This document shows positions 10,838 through 19,294 of a stretch of DNA of 64,000 bases, piece after piece. Position numbers and translations under genes: made by a program. The notes under the pieces were generated by a model, which made no database searches, was not told the origin of the DNA, and saw only the letters and a program-made list of their open reading frames with translations. The stretch comes from Phenylobacterium soli. Its GTDB lineage: Bacteria > Pseudomonadota > Alphaproteobacteria > Caulobacterales > Caulobacteraceae. The stretch spans positions 620,001 to 684,000 of the forward strand of contig NZ_QFYQ01000001.1 in the NCBI RefSeq assembly GCF_003254475.1, read 5' to 3'. How positions within the stretch are numbered: the stretch's first letter is position 1; each line of letters starts with the position of its first letter.

Positions 10838-11451
10838 GCCTCCGCGGCGTCGACGTGGATCAGGGTCCAGTTGGGGTCGCGGCTCTTGAGGCTGCGCTCG
10901 AAGGTCCAGAGCTCGGCCGTCCGGCGGTCGTCCACCGCCTCGCCTTCCGGGCCCTTGGAGCGGGCGCGGAACTCGGCCAGGAAGCGCACCGTCATCTGCG
11001 CCAGGTCGCCGGCAGCCAGCTCGGCCTTTTCCAGGTCGGCGCGCGGCGTGTGCAGGAATTCGACGGTCTCGGTGCGGCCCTCGGCTTCGCGGGCGGCGAT
11101 GGCCGCATCGAAGCTCGCCATCACCGGCGCCGAGAGCAGGTTCTTCAGGGTCGCCCGGTCGCCTTCGGAGAAGGCCTTGACGATCATCTCGTAGGCCGAC
11201 TTCGCACCCGCCAGGAAGTGGCCCACGTCGAAGCCGGGATCGCGCGCCTTCACCGCTGCGAGGCCGGTCAGGGTGACGCCCTCCTCGACCTGCTCCATGG
11301 GCCGTTCGGCCGGGCGCACGCCGCTCCGCGCCGCCTCGGTCGCCGGCGTGTCTTCCGGCTGTCGGCCCACCCGTCGGCCCAGCACCGAATAGAGCTGATA
11401 GAGGATCAGCACGGCCAGGCCCGCAAAGATGATCAGCTCGAGGACTGGCAA
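10834..11451 (-). CDS. Tim44/TimA-like membrane-anchored protein
   Basis: The 205-residue protein has one N-terminal membrane anchor (residues 3-20) and a C-terminal Tim44-like domain. That domain contains DPGFDVGHFLAGAKSAYEMIVKAF and ALKNLLS-like spacing, and ends in WTFERSLKSRDPNWTLI. The domain matches the mitochondrial import factor Tim44. The bacterial role is unclear; a putative export adaptor is the usual annotation. TTG start with a weak upstream AAGG. It is first of the Tim44-mltA-Smr operon and divergent from secB, a pairing conserved in Caulobacter relatives as I recall them. Confidence 0.85.
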   Translation of the reverse strand: MPVLELIIFAGLAVLILYQLYSVLGRRVGRQPEDTPATEAARSGVRPAERPMEQVEEGVTLTGLAAVKARDPGFDVGHFLAGAKSAYEMIVKAFSEGDRATLKNLLSAPVMASFDAAIAAREAEGRTETVEFLHTPRADLEKAELAAGDLAQMTVRFLAEFRARSKGPEGEAVDDRRTAELWTFERSLKSRDPNWTLIHVDAAEA

Positions 11452-11610
11452 CAGACGCCTTCCTGAAATTCGAACAGTGATTTGAACCTATATAGGCCCT
11501 GGGAACGTCCCCGTCAGGGGCGACGTTGCATCGGTCAAGACCGCGTGATAGCCGCTCGGCGCAACAAGGCGCGTTCCGTTCGCGTCAGACCACGGATTTG
11601 AAGCCGAACT

Positions 11611-12099
11611 ATGACCGATATCGACGCCGGCGCCGCGCAGGGCCAGGGCGCTCCGGAAGCCCCGGGCATCCGCATCCTCGCCCAGTTCATCCGCGATCTC
11701 TCGTTCGAGAACCCGCATGCGCCCGAGAGCCTGCGCGCCGGCGCCGCCCAGCCGCAGATCGACCTTGGCGTCGAGATGAACGCCCGCGGCCGCGAGGACG
11801 GCCTGTTCGAGGTCGACCTGAAGCTTTCGGCGCAGGCCGGCCGCGACGACGGGACCCTGTTCGTGGTCGAGATCCTCTACGGCGGCCTGTTCCAGATCGC
11901 CGGCGTCTCGCAGGAAGACCTCGAGCCGGTGCTGCTCGTCGAGTGCCCGCGCTACCTGTTCCCGTTCGCCCGCCGGATCATCGCCGACCTGTCGTCGGAA
12001 GGCGGCTTCCCGCCCTTCCTGCTCGATCCGATCGACTTCGCCCAGGTCTACGCCCAGCGTAAGGCCGAGGCCGCCGGCCCCGTCGTCGGCAACGCCTGA
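11611..12099 (+). CDS. secB: Protein-export chaperone SecB
   Basis: The 162-residue tetrameric cytosolic chaperone holds precursor proteins unfolded and delivers them to SecA. Recognised by [19 protein letters not shown], then [11 protein letters not shown], and the SecB-specific [25 protein letters not shown] segment. It is divergent from the Tim44-like gene across 159 bp that must contain both promoters. Confidence 0.97.
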   Translation: MTDIDAGAAQGQGAPEAPGIRILAQFIRDLSFENPHAPESLRAGAAQPQIDLGVEMNARGREDGLFEVDLKLSAQAGRDDGTLFVVEILYGGLFQIAGVSQEDLEPVLLVECPRYLFPFARRIIADLSSEGGFPPFLLDPIDFAQVYAQRKAEAAGPVVGNA

Positions 12100-12104
12100 C
12101 CTGA

Positions 12105-12231
12105 GATCCTCCCCTCATGGGGAGGTGGCCCAGAGGGCCGAAGGGGGGGGCGCAGCCCTCGGCCGTCTGCCGCCCTGCCGTTTAGCCCCTTAGTCGCTCC
12201 GCGACAGCTCCCCCTCGGGGGGGAGCATCTG
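12105..12231. repeat. Palindromic intergenic repeat, copy 1
   Basis: A GC-rich two-part element fills the gap between convergent secB and dnaQ. It consists of a CCTCCCC...GGGGAGGTGG-CC half and an inverted GCTCCCCC-type half that includes CGCTCCGCGACAGCTCCCCC. It shares its modules with copies at 24264, 28852, 37652, 51721 and 62322. The central part has diverged. Confidence 0.8.
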
Positions 12232-12234
12232 GCC

Positions 12235-12939
12235 TTACAGCCCGTACTTGCTCCAGAGCTCGTCGCTCTTGAGCACGTCGCGGATGAAGGCGGCGTGGAT
12301 TTCCCGCTCGGCTTCGGTCGAACGGGGCGCCAGCGGCCGCGGCCGCACGCCATATTCGTTGCGGGTCGCCGCCGCCACCGCGCTCACCGCCGCCGCCGAG
12401 GTCAGCTCCAGGCGGCGCTCACGGCCGCCCTTCAGCTCCAGATAGACCGCCGCCAGCAGCTTGGCGTCGATCAAGGCCCCGTGCTTCTCGCGCTCCGAGA
12501 GCGAGATCTTGAAGCGCTTGCAGAGCGCATCGAGCGAATTGTGCATGCCCGGGAAGCGGCGCTTCGCCAGGGCCAGGGTGTCCACCCAGCGCTCCTCGTG
12601 GATCTCCACGCGGTTGATCGCCTTCAGCTCCCAATTGACGAAGGCGCGGTCGAAGCCGGCGTTGTGGGCCACGATCGGGGCGTCGCCGACGAAATCGAGG
12701 AAGGCGTCGACCACCTCGGGGTGATCGAACTTCGGCTTGCCCTTCAGGAAGGCGGCCGACAGACCGTGCACGCGCTCCGCCTCGACCGGCATGTCCCGGC
12801 ACGGGTCGATGTAGACGTGGAAGCTGCGGCCGGTCGGGATGAAATCCTCGATCTCCAGGCAGGCGAGCTCCACCAGCCGGTGACCCAGGTGCGGCTCGAA
12901 GCCGGTGGTTTCGGTGTCGAGGACGATCTCCCGCGCCAT
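12235..12939 (-). CDS. dnaQ: DNA polymerase III epsilon subunit
   Basis: This 234-residue proofreading 3'-5' exonuclease carries the DEDDh motifs. Exo I is VLDTETTGFEP, Exo II is PIVAHNAGFDRAF, and Exo III is KHGALIDAKLLAAVY, including the His. The start ATG 12939 gives the usual MxREIVLDTETTG N-terminus; longer upstream frames would invade coaE. It is last in the leftward run from the origin. Confidence 0.96.
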   Translation of the reverse strand: MAREIVLDTETTGFEPHLGHRLVELACLEIEDFIPTGRSFHVYIDPCRDMPVEAERVHGLSAAFLKGKPKFDHPEVVDAFLDFVGDAPIVAHNAGFDRAFVNWELKAINRVEIHEERWVDTLALAKRRFPGMHNSLDALCKRFKISLSEREKHGALIDAKLLAAVYLELKGGRERRLELTSAAAVSAVAAATRNEYGVRPRPLAPRSTEAEREIHAAFIRDVLKSDELWSKYGL

Positions 12940-12970
12940 GACCTTCTTGTGGCGCGGTTCGCCGGCTTGC

Positions 12971-13591
12971 TCAACCGCCGCGGCGGGCGGCGGGACGTCG
13001 CGCCGGGTCGCGCATGGCGGCGATGATCTCGGCCACCTGGCCGCGGGCGCTCTCCAGGCCGTTGCCGGTGTCGACCACGAAGTCGGCGCGGGCCCGCTTC
13101 TCCGCGTCCGGCGTCTGCTGGGCAAGGATCGCCGCGAGGCGCTCGGGGCTCATGCCCTCCCGCGCCAGCACCCGCTCGCGCTGGACGTCGGCCGGGCAGC
13201 TCACCACCACCACCGCGTCCACGTTCCGGTCGCCGCCGGTCTCGAACAGCAGGGGGATGTCGAGCACCACGAGGTCGGCGCCCGCATCCTCCGCGGCCTT
13301 GAAGAAGCCGATGCGGTCCTGGCCGACGAGGGGATGGACCACGGCGTTCAGCCGCTTCAGGGCCTCCGGATGGCCCAGCACCTTCTGGCGCAGGGCCTCG
13401 CGGTCGACGGCGCCGTCCTTCACCACTCCCGGAAAGGCTTCGCCCACGGGCCCGACGGCCGCCCCGCCCTTGGCGTAGAGCGCATGCACCGCGGCGTCGG
13501 CGTCATAGACCGGCACGCCCGCCTCGCGGAACATGGCCGCGGTGGTCGACTTGCCCATGCCGATGGAGCCGGTGAGGCCGATCAGGATCAT
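12971..13591 (-). CDS. coaE: Dephospho-CoA kinase
   Basis: This 206-residue P-loop kinase performs the last step of coenzyme A synthesis. [16 protein letters not shown] carries the Walker A loop. [12 protein letters not shown] is the substrate Asp region and [24 protein letters not shown] completes the family pattern. It overlaps aroE by 4 bp. Confidence 0.96.
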   Translation of the reverse strand: MILIGLTGSIGMGKSTTAAMFREAGVPVYDADAAVHALYAKGGAAVGPVGEAFPGVVKDGAVDREALRQKVLGHPEALKRLNAVVHPLVGQDRIGFFKAAEDAGADLVVLDIPLLFETGGDRNVDAVVVVSCPADVQRERVLAREGMSPERLAAILAQQTPDAEKRARADFVVDTGNGLESARGQVAEIIAAMRDPARRPAARRGG

Positions 13592-14448
13592 GTCTTCTGC
13601 TCCAGGGCGCGAAGGGCGAGGCTGCGGACGTCGGCGCTTTCGGGCGGCGGGCGGCCGAAGAAGGCCTCGAACGAGGGCGCGGCCTGGCGGATCAGCATCT
13701 CCAGCCCGTCCACCGTGCGCCGGCCGAGCGCCTGGGCCTCGGCGAGGAAGGGAGTGATCAGCGGCTGGTAGACCATGTCCATGATCACCGCCGCCTCCGG
13801 TGTCGCCTTGAGCGAGACGTCCAGCCGGCCGCCGTTGGTCAGGCCGGCGGAGGTCGCGTTGACCACCGCCGCGGCGCCGCTCAGCGCCTCATCGCTGGCG
13901 TCCAGCGCATAGGCCCGGCCGACGACGCCCAGGGCGCCGGCCACGAATTCGGCCTTGGCGAGGGTCCGGTTGACGATCCGCACCTGCGGCGCGCCGGCTT
14001 CCTTGAACGCCGCGGCCGCCCCGCGCGCGGCGCCGCCGGCGCCCAGGATCACCACCGGTCCCGACCTCGCGTCGAAGCCGGGGGCCTGGTGGGCGAAGGC
14101 GCCGAGCAGGCCCAGGCCGTCGGTGTTGTCGGCGGTGATCGTCCCGTCGGCCTCGAACAGCAGCAGGTTGGCGGCCTCGGCGGTCTCGGCCCTCGGGGTG
14201 GCGCGGTCGCTGACCGCCAGGGCGGCCTCCTTGAAGGGCAGGGTGACGTTCAGGCCGCGGATCGCGCCGCCGCGCAGGCCGTTCGCGAACCGCTCGAAGT
14301 TGTCGGCTGGCGGGCAGAAGGCGACATAGACGCCGTCGAGGCCGGCGGCCTCCAGCCAGGCGTTGTGCAGCACCGGGCTCAGGGAGTGGCGCACGGGGTT
14401 GCCTGCGACGCCTGCCACCACCGTCGCGCCCGTGATCGGCAGTCTCAT
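13588..14448 (-). CDS. aroE: Shikimate dehydrogenase
   Basis: This 286-residue NADP-dependent enzyme of the aromatic pathway carries [17 protein letters not shown] (shikimate binding), [15 protein letters not shown] with the catalytic Lys, [11 protein letters not shown] with the catalytic Asp, and the Rossmann loop [29 protein letters not shown] supports NADP preference. The start ATG 14448 overlaps the maf stop (ATGA). Confidence 0.96.
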   Translation of the reverse strand: MRLPITGATVVAGVAGNPVRHSLSPVLHNAWLEAAGLDGVYVAFCPPADNFERFANGLRGGAIRGLNVTLPFKEAALAVSDRATPRAETAEAANLLLFEADGTITADNTDGLGLLGAFAHQAPGFDARSGPVVILGAGGAARGAAAAFKEAGAPQVRIVNRTLAKAEFVAGALGVVGRAYALDASDEALSGAAAVVNATSAGLTNGGRLDVSLKATPEAAVIMDMVYQPLITPFLAEAQALGRRTVDGLEMLIRQAAPSFEAFFGRPPPESADVRSLALRALEQKT

Positions 14449-15053
14449 GCGGCCAGCACCCCGTTGTTGCGCAGGAAGTCGAGCAGGCCGAGCAGCGGCA
14501 GGCCGAGGATGGTGAAATAGTCGCCCTGCACCTTGGCGAAGAGCTGGGCGCCGGGGCCTTCCAGCCGGTAGCAGCCGACCGAGGCCAGCGCCTCGGGACC
14601 CTCGGTGGCGAGATAGTCCTCCAGGAAGGCGTCGGAGAACTCGCGCATGGTGAGCGTCGCGGTCGCCACCTCGCGCCACAGGGCCTGGCCGTCGCGGGCC
14701 ACGACCACCGCCGAGTGCAGCTTGTGCGGCTCACCGCGCAGCAGCTTCAGACGGGCGCGCGCCTCCTCGATGGTCGGCGCCTTGTCGTAGAGCCGGCCCC
14801 TGAACTCCAGGGTCTGGTCGGCGCCGACGACGAAGCCCGGCTTCAGGTTGGAGACCTTCAGCGCCTTGATCTCGGCCAGCGCGTCGGCGACGTCGCGCGG
14901 GGTCGCGCCCTCGGCCAGCAGGCCCGCCTTGACCGCGTCCTCGTCGACACCGGCGACGGCGATGTCGATGGGCACCCCGGCGCCCTCCAGCAGGGCGCGG
15001 CGGGCGGCGCTCTTCGAGGCCAGGATGACGGGGGCGATCACGGGAGCGCTCAA
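14445..15053 (-). CDS. maf: Maf-family nucleotide pyrophosphatase
   Basis: The protein is about 202 residues and belongs to the Maf/Ham1-like family that hydrolyses non-canonical or canonical NTPs. The N-terminal [18 protein letters not shown] is the signature, with [18 protein letters not shown] and the [12 protein letters not shown] segment following. I chose the TTG at 15053 because GGAGG sits 7 bp upstream and it overlaps the ppsR stop; GTG 15041 is the alternative. Confidence 0.92.
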   Translation of the reverse strand: MSAPVIAPVILASKSAARRALLEGAGVPIDIAVAGVDEDAVKAGLLAEGATPRDVADALAEIKALKVSNLKPGFVVGADQTLEFRGRLYDKAPTIEEARARLKLLRGEPHKLHSAVVVARDGQALWREVATATLTMREFSDAFLEDYLATEGPEALASVGCYRLEGPGAQLFAKVQGDYFTILGLPLLGLLDFLRNNGVLAA

Positions 15054-15910
15054 CCCAGCACCTCCACCTGGCCGTGCCCGCCATGCAGCAGGTTGAGGAT
15101 CGCCGCGGCGGTCTCCTCCACCGACCGGCGGGTGACATCGATCACCGGCCAGCTGTGGCGCTCGTAGAGCCGGCGCGCCTGGACGATCTCGTCGCGCACC
15201 GCATCCACGTCGATATAGGCCGACTCCCGCTCCTCCTTCAGGCTGAGCAGGCGGTTGCGGCGGATCTGGATCAGCCGGTCCGGCGAGATGGTCAGGCCGA
15301 CCACCAGGGCGTTGTTCAGGTGGAACAGCCGATCGGGCAGGGGACGGCCTGGCACCAGCGGCACGTTCGCCGCGCGCACGCCGCGGTGGGCCAGGTAGAT
15401 GCAGGTGGGCGTCTTGGAGGTCCGCGAGACGCCGAGCAGCACCACGTCGGCGCGGTCGAGGTCCTGGCCGCCCTGGCCGTCGTCGTGGCCGATGGCGTAG
15501 TTCAGGGCGTCCATGCGGTTGAAGTAGTCGGTGTCGAGCCGCAGGTGCGCGCCCACCCGGGTAGTGGTCGAGGCGCCGAGATAGCGCGACAGGGCCGAGA
15601 CCAGCGGGTCGAGGGCCGGGATGCAGGGCATGTCCATCCGCCGGCAGCCTTCCTCGAGGGCGTGGCGCAGCTTCTCGTCGACGATCGTATGGATGACGAC
15701 ACCGGGCGCCTCCTCGATGTCGCCCAGGGCGCGGTCGAGCTGCCGCTGCGAGCGGACCAGGGCGTAGATGTGCTCGATGGGCAGGACGTTGTCGAAGCGA
15801 GCGCACACGGCGCGCGCCATGGCGTTCAACGTCTCGCCGGTGGAGTCCGACACCAGGTGGACGTGGAAATAGGTGGCGAGCCTCGGCGGGGGGGCGGCGG
15901 CGTTCGGCAA
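15050..15910 (-). CDS. ppsR: Pyruvate phosphate dikinase regulatory protein (kinase-pyrophosphorylase)
   Basis: This DUF299/PpsR family protein is a bifunctional kinase and phosphorylase that regulates pyruvate phosphate dikinase or PEP synthase. FHVHLVSDSTGETLNAMARAV opens the domain, LLGVSRTSKTPTCIYLAHRG is the P-loop-like motif, and the ending ATAILNLL-type pattern is typical. The start is uncertain. A TTG at 15910 gives 286 residues, near the family length. The frame continues open to 16042, but that would run through origin sequence. It is the gene immediately left of the origin. Confidence 0.88.
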   Translation of the reverse strand: MPNAAAPPPRLATYFHVHLVSDSTGETLNAMARAVCARFDNVLPIEHIYALVRSQRQLDRALGDIEEAPGVVIHTIVDEKLRHALEEGCRRMDMPCIPALDPLVSALSRYLGASTTTRVGAHLRLDTDYFNRMDALNYAIGHDDGQGGQDLDRADVVLLGVSRTSKTPTCIYLAHRGVRAANVPLVPGRPLPDRLFHLNNALVVGLTISPDRLIQIRRNRLLSLKEERESAYIDVDAVRDEIVQARRLYERHSWPVIDVTRRSVEETAAAILNLLHGGHGQVEVLG

Positions 15911-16053
15911 GGCGGCGACGGGGTCCTGATCGAAATATCTGGGGACAAGTCCTGTGGAACCTCTCTTAGCGAAGCCCGGCGCGATTGGGGATAGATCGCG
16001 CAAGGTAAGGGGTCCCGCACGGCCCGGATTCATGACGGGCATAAGACGGGCCG

Positions 16054-16068
16054 TTTACCGATCATTAA
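16054..16068. promoter_or_regulatory. CtrA-like box
   Basis: TTTA-N7-TTAA, one mismatch from the TTAA-N7-TTAA consensus, lies about 100 bp from the perfect box. The TTAACC context also resembles the alternative TTAACCAT form. Confidence 0.5.
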
Positions 16069-16161
16069 CCCCCAGGCCCGCGCCGGCCGGCTGCGGCGCC
16101 CGCCGGGTTGTCGACATGGCCGGGATTGATCTGGCTCAACGCCGCCTCCTCCCGCCAACAG

Positions 16162-16176
16162 TTAATGAAATCTTAA
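16162..16176. promoter_or_regulatory. CtrA binding box
   Basis: A perfect TTAA-N7-TTAA (spacer TGAAATC) sits in the ppsR-hemE gap. In Caulobacter, phosphorylated CtrA bound at such boxes silences the origin in swarmer cells. Confidence 0.8.
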
Positions 16177-16325
16177 GGCCCGCAGGGGGCTAAGCCGCAT
16201 CTCCCCGCTTTCCACAGGGGTGGGAGAACGCGGCCGCGCGCCTTGGGACGATCTGGGGATAAGGCCCGGGATGTCGCGGGCGGGGCGGAGTTTTCCACCT
16301 CCTCGACAGGCCCTACCTTCCCTCC

Positions 16326-16350
16326 TTCAATCCATTTTTAAATCTTTCAG
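16326..16350. other. AT-rich stretch, candidate DNA unwinding element
   Basis: TTCAATCCATTTTTAAATC and the bases after it form a rare low-GC stretch in the origin gap, next to weak DnaA-box-like sequences. A strong AGGAAGGA just after it (16349-16356) could also serve as a ribosome-binding site for an upstream hemE start. Confidence 0.45.
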
Positions 16351-16429
16351 GAAGGAAGAAGGCCGGATGGGTATGGCTCGCCGACCGGCGGGCTTGAGCG
16401 CGGCGTCCCCTCGGGCTTTAACGCCTGAC

Positions 16430-17479
16430 ATGAGCGATCCGATCACGCCCCGGCTCCTGCGCGCCCTCACCGGCGAAACCCTGGAGCGGCCACCCATCTG
16501 GTTCATGCGCCAGGCCGGCCGGTCCCTTCCGGAGTATCTCGAACTGCGCGCCAAGGCGGCGGACTTCATCAGCTTCTGCATGAACCCCGAGATGGCCGCC
16601 GAGGCGACCCTCCAGCCCGTGCGGCGTTTCCCGCTCGATGCGGCCATCGTCTTCGCCGACATCCTGCTGATCCCGCAGGCGCTCGGCCAGGACGTCTGGT
16701 TCGAGGCCGGCGAAGGGCCGCGGCTCGGCGCCCTGCCGGACATCGCCGCCCTGGCCGACCAGGTGGAGGCCTCCACCGGCCGGCTCGCCAACATCGGCGA
16801 GACCCTGTCGCGGGTCCGCGCCGAGCTGGAGCCCGAACGGGCCCTGATCGGCTTCGCCGGCGCGCCCTGGACGGTGGCCACCTACATGATCGAGGGCCGG
16901 GGATCGAACCGCGAGGCGGCCCGCCGCTTCGCCTACGAGCAGCCGGAGAAGCTCGACGCCCTTCTCGAGGTGCTGGTCGATGCCACCGCGCGCTATCTGA
17001 TCATGCAGGCGAAGTCGGGCGCCCAGGCGCTGAAGCTCTTCGAGAGCTGGGCCGAGAACCTGGCCGAGGACGTCTTCGAGCGCATCGTCGTCAAGCCGCA
17101 CGCGGCGATCGTCGAGCGGGTCCGCGCCGCCGGCGTGACGACCCCGTTCATTGGTTTCCCGCGCGGCGCCGGCGCCCTGGTCGAGAACTATGCGCAGGGC
17201 TCTCCCGTCGAGTGCGTGGCGCTGGACACCCAGGCGAGCGCCGCCATGGGCCGCCGGCTGCAGGCCCAGGGCAAGACCATCCAGGGCGCCCTCGACAACC
17301 TGCTGCTGCTGGCCGGAGGCCCGGCCCTCGACGCTCGTGTGGAGCAGCTCGTCGAACAATGGGGCGGCGGGCCGTACATCTTCAACCTCGGCCATGGGAT
17401 CATGCCGGCGACGCCGATCCCGCACATCGCCCGGGTGGTCTCTCAGGTGACCGGCAAGAGCGTAAAGGCCGCGGCGTGA
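16430..17479 (+). CDS. hemE: Uroporphyrinogen decarboxylase
   Basis: This 349-residue haem enzyme decarboxylates uroporphyrinogen III to coproporphyrinogen III. PPIWFMRQAGRSLPEY is the N-terminal signature with the substrate Arg, and VFADILLIPQALG carries the catalytic Asp. GFAGAPWTVATYMIEG and FNLGHGIMPATP complete the pattern. ATG 16430 fits the family length. ATG 16367 is in frame with a better ribosome-binding site (AGGAAGGA at 16349-16356) and would add 21 residues. It flanks the origin as in Caulobacter. Confidence 0.95.
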   Translation: MSDPITPRLLRALTGETLERPPIWFMRQAGRSLPEYLELRAKAADFISFCMNPEMAAEATLQPVRRFPLDAAIVFADILLIPQALGQDVWFEAGEGPRLGALPDIAALADQVEASTGRLANIGETLSRVRAELEPERALIGFAGAPWTVATYMIEGRGSNREAARRFAYEQPEKLDALLEVLVDATARYLIMQAKSGAQALKLFESWAENLAEDVFERIVVKPHAAIVERVRAAGVTTPFIGFPRGAGALVENYAQGSPVECVALDTQASAAMGRRLQAQGKTIQGALDNLLLLAGGPALDARVEQLVEQWGGGPYIFNLGHGIMPATPIPHIARVVSQVTGKSVKAAA

Positions 17480-18552
17480 AGCTCGCGGTCGTCCTCTTCA
17501 ACCTCGGCGGGCCGGACGGGCCGGCCGCGGTGAAGCCGTTCCTCTACAACCTGTTCAAGGATCCGGCGATCATCGGCGCGCCGGCCCTCGTCCGCTATCC
17601 GCTGGCGCGCTTCATCTCCACCACCCGCGAGAAGACCGCCCAGGCCAACTACGCCATCATGGGTGGCGCCTCGCCCCTGCTGCCGGAAACCCAGGCCCAG
17701 GCGCGCGAGCTCGAGGCGGCGCTGAAGAGGCTCGCGCCCGGCGACGAGGCGAAGGTCTTCATCGCCATGCGCTACTGGAAGCCGTTCGCCGCCGAGACGG
17801 CCAAGGCGGTGGCCGCCTTCGCTCCCGACCAGATCGTGCTCCTGCCGCTCTATCCGCAGTATTCGACGACCACCTCCGCCTCCTCGCTGAAGGACTGGAA
17901 GCGGGCCTACAAGGGCCCCGGCCGCAGCCGCGAGATCTGCTGCTACCCGACAGCCGGGGGCCTCATCGAGGCCCACGCCGAGGCGATCCGCGACAAGTGG
18001 ATAACAGCCGGAAAGCCTAGTAATATCAGGCTCTTGTTCTCTGCTCACGGGCTGCCGCAGAAGGTCGTCGACGCCGGCGATCCCTATCGCGCGCAGATCC
18101 AGGCGACGGCCGCCGCCATCGCCGCCCAGCTGCCGGAGCTGCCCGACTGGGAGGTCTGCTTCCAGAGCCGGGTGGGACCGCTCAAGTGGCTGGAGCCCTC
18201 CACAGACGCGGAGATCCGGCGGGCCGGCGCCGAGGGCAAGGGCGTCATCGTCGCCCCGGTGGCCTTCGTCTCCGAGCATGTGGAGACCCTGGTCGAGCTC
18301 GACCACGAATACGCCAGGCTCGCGGCCGAGGTCGGCTGCTCGCCCTACCTGCGCAGCCCGACGCCCGGCGTGCGCCAGGCCTTCGTCGACGGCCTCGCGG
18401 AGGCGGTGATCCTCAGCCTCGGCCGACTGGACGGCGCCCGGCCTTACGGTCCATGGCAATGCGGCGCGGGACTTGCGCGCTGCGCCTGCCGGCCCGAGTC
18501 GAGCTATGAGGAAGGGCTCGAGCAGGGCCACGACGTCTCGGGAGGGGGCTGA
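17476..18552 (+). CDS. hemH: Ferrochelatase, [2Fe-2S] type
   Basis: This 358-residue enzyme inserts iron into protoporphyrin IX. VVLFNLGGPDGPAAVKPFL opens it, LLPLYPQYSTTTSAS is conserved, the active-site His is in LLFSAHGLPQ, and VAPVAFVSEHVETLVELD carries the acidic metal path. Cysteines at about 329, 336 and 338 form C-x6-C-x-C, and an internal CC at 155-156 is present. This matches the cluster-ligand layout reported for Caulobacter and Mycobacterium ferrochelatases. The GTG start overlaps the hemE stop (GTGA). Confidence 0.94.
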   Translation: MKLAVVLFNLGGPDGPAAVKPFLYNLFKDPAIIGAPALVRYPLARFISTTREKTAQANYAIMGGASPLLPETQAQARELEAALKRLAPGDEAKVFIAMRYWKPFAAETAKAVAAFAPDQIVLLPLYPQYSTTTSASSLKDWKRAYKGPGRSREICCYPTAGGLIEAHAEAIRDKWITAGKPSNIRLLFSAHGLPQKVVDAGDPYRAQIQATAAAIAAQLPELPDWEVCFQSRVGPLKWLEPSTDAEIRRAGAEGKGVIVAPVAFVSEHVETLVELDHEYARLAAEVGCSPYLRSPTPGVRQAFVDGLAEAVILSLGRLDGARPYGPWQCGAGLARCACRPESSYEEGLEQGHDVSGGG

Positions 18553-19007
18553 TGAACTGGTACGATCTGCTGCGCGGCCTGCACATCATCTCGGTGATCG
18601 CCTGGATGGCCGGCATGCTCTACCTGCCGCGACTGTTCGCCTATCACACCGAGACCGCGCCCCCCGGCTCGGAGTTCGACGCCCACTTCAAGGTGTGGGA
18701 GCGCAAGCTCCTGCGGATCATCATCAATCCGGCGATGATCCTGACCTTCATCTTCGGCCTGGCGCTCATATATGTGGACGGGACGCAGCGGCTCGGCTGG
18801 GGTTTCCTCCTCAAGCCCTGGATGCTGACCAAGCTCGCCGGCATCGTCTTCCTCTCCGCCTGGCACGGCTATCTCGCCGGAGCGCGCAAGAAGATCGAAC
18901 GCGGCGAGCGGCCGCGGACCGCCAAGTTCTGGCGCATGACCAACGAGCTGCCGTTCATCGCCGCCATCGTCATGGTCATCGCCGTGACGACGGAGTTCGG
19001 AAGCTAG
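18552..19007 (+). CDS. hemJ: Protoporphyrinogen IX oxidase HemJ
   Basis: The 151-residue integral membrane protein has four hydrophobic helices. The N-terminal LRGLHIISVIAWMAGMLYLPRLFAYH carries the conserved haem-ligand His and the WMAGMLYLPR motif, and LLKPWMLTKLAGIVFL has the conserved Lys. HemJ replaces HemY/HemG in many alphaproteobacteria and does the step before ferrochelatase. The start overlaps the hemH stop (TGATG), so hemEHJ forms one translationally coupled operon. Confidence 0.92.
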   Translation: MNWYDLLRGLHIISVIAWMAGMLYLPRLFAYHTETAPPGSEFDAHFKVWERKLLRIIINPAMILTFIFGLALIYVDGTQRLGWGFLLKPWMLTKLAGIVFLSAWHGYLAGARKKIERGERPRTAKFWRMTNELPFIAAIVMVIAVTTEFGS

Positions 19008-19294
19008 CGGCTTCGCCGGCGGGGTGCGGGCGAAGCCTGCGACTGTCGCGGCGCTTGACCTCGCCGGGCCAACTGTGGTTCCGATGACCTTACGCGTGGC
19101 GTGATCCGCCGCGCGCCCCGCCTTTTCCCGGCTCCCGCCGCTGAGAGACAGCCGCGGACCCAGCCGGTTCCCCAAGAGACGTCCCAGGGACGACGAGACG
19201 AGACAACGGCGCGCAGCGCGCGCCTACAGCTTCAACAAGCCGGCGCCCGGAGACCGTTCTGTGGCGGCGGCGCGAAATATCTGAGTAAATTCAA
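19008..19294. other. rho leader region without a recognised gene
   Basis: This 287 bp gap holds TTGACC at 19058-19063 (a -35 candidate), a C-rich stretch, and purine-rich GACGAGACGAGAC near 19188-19201. No good coding frame is visible. Rho genes are commonly autoregulated through such leaders, which is inference here. Confidence 0.4.

Larger units (their letters stand above)
15911..16429. other. Putative chromosomal replication origin (Cori-like)
   Basis: The gap between divergent ppsR and hemE is where the Caulobacter origin lies. Direct sequence evidence includes a perfect CtrA box at 16162-16176, a CtrA-like box at 16054-16068, and the GANTC methylation site GATTC at 16027-16031. DnaA-box-like sequences are TGGGGATAA at 16254-16262 (reverse of TTATCCCCA, one mismatch), CTTTCCACA at 16208-16216 and TTTTCCACC at 16291-16299. 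TGGGGA hexamers recur at 15940, 15986 and 16254. An AT-rich run lies at 16326-16350 in otherwise very GC-rich DNA. Origin function is inferred from synteny plus these sites. Confidence 0.85.

Noticed and set aside
11452..16042. dnaA close to the origin
   Set aside because: I looked for DnaA motifs on both strands around the origin and across the window and found none; it must lie outside.
15911..16042. N-terminal extension of ppsR into the origin
   Set aside because: The extra 44 codons exceed family length and cover DNA with origin-type sites.
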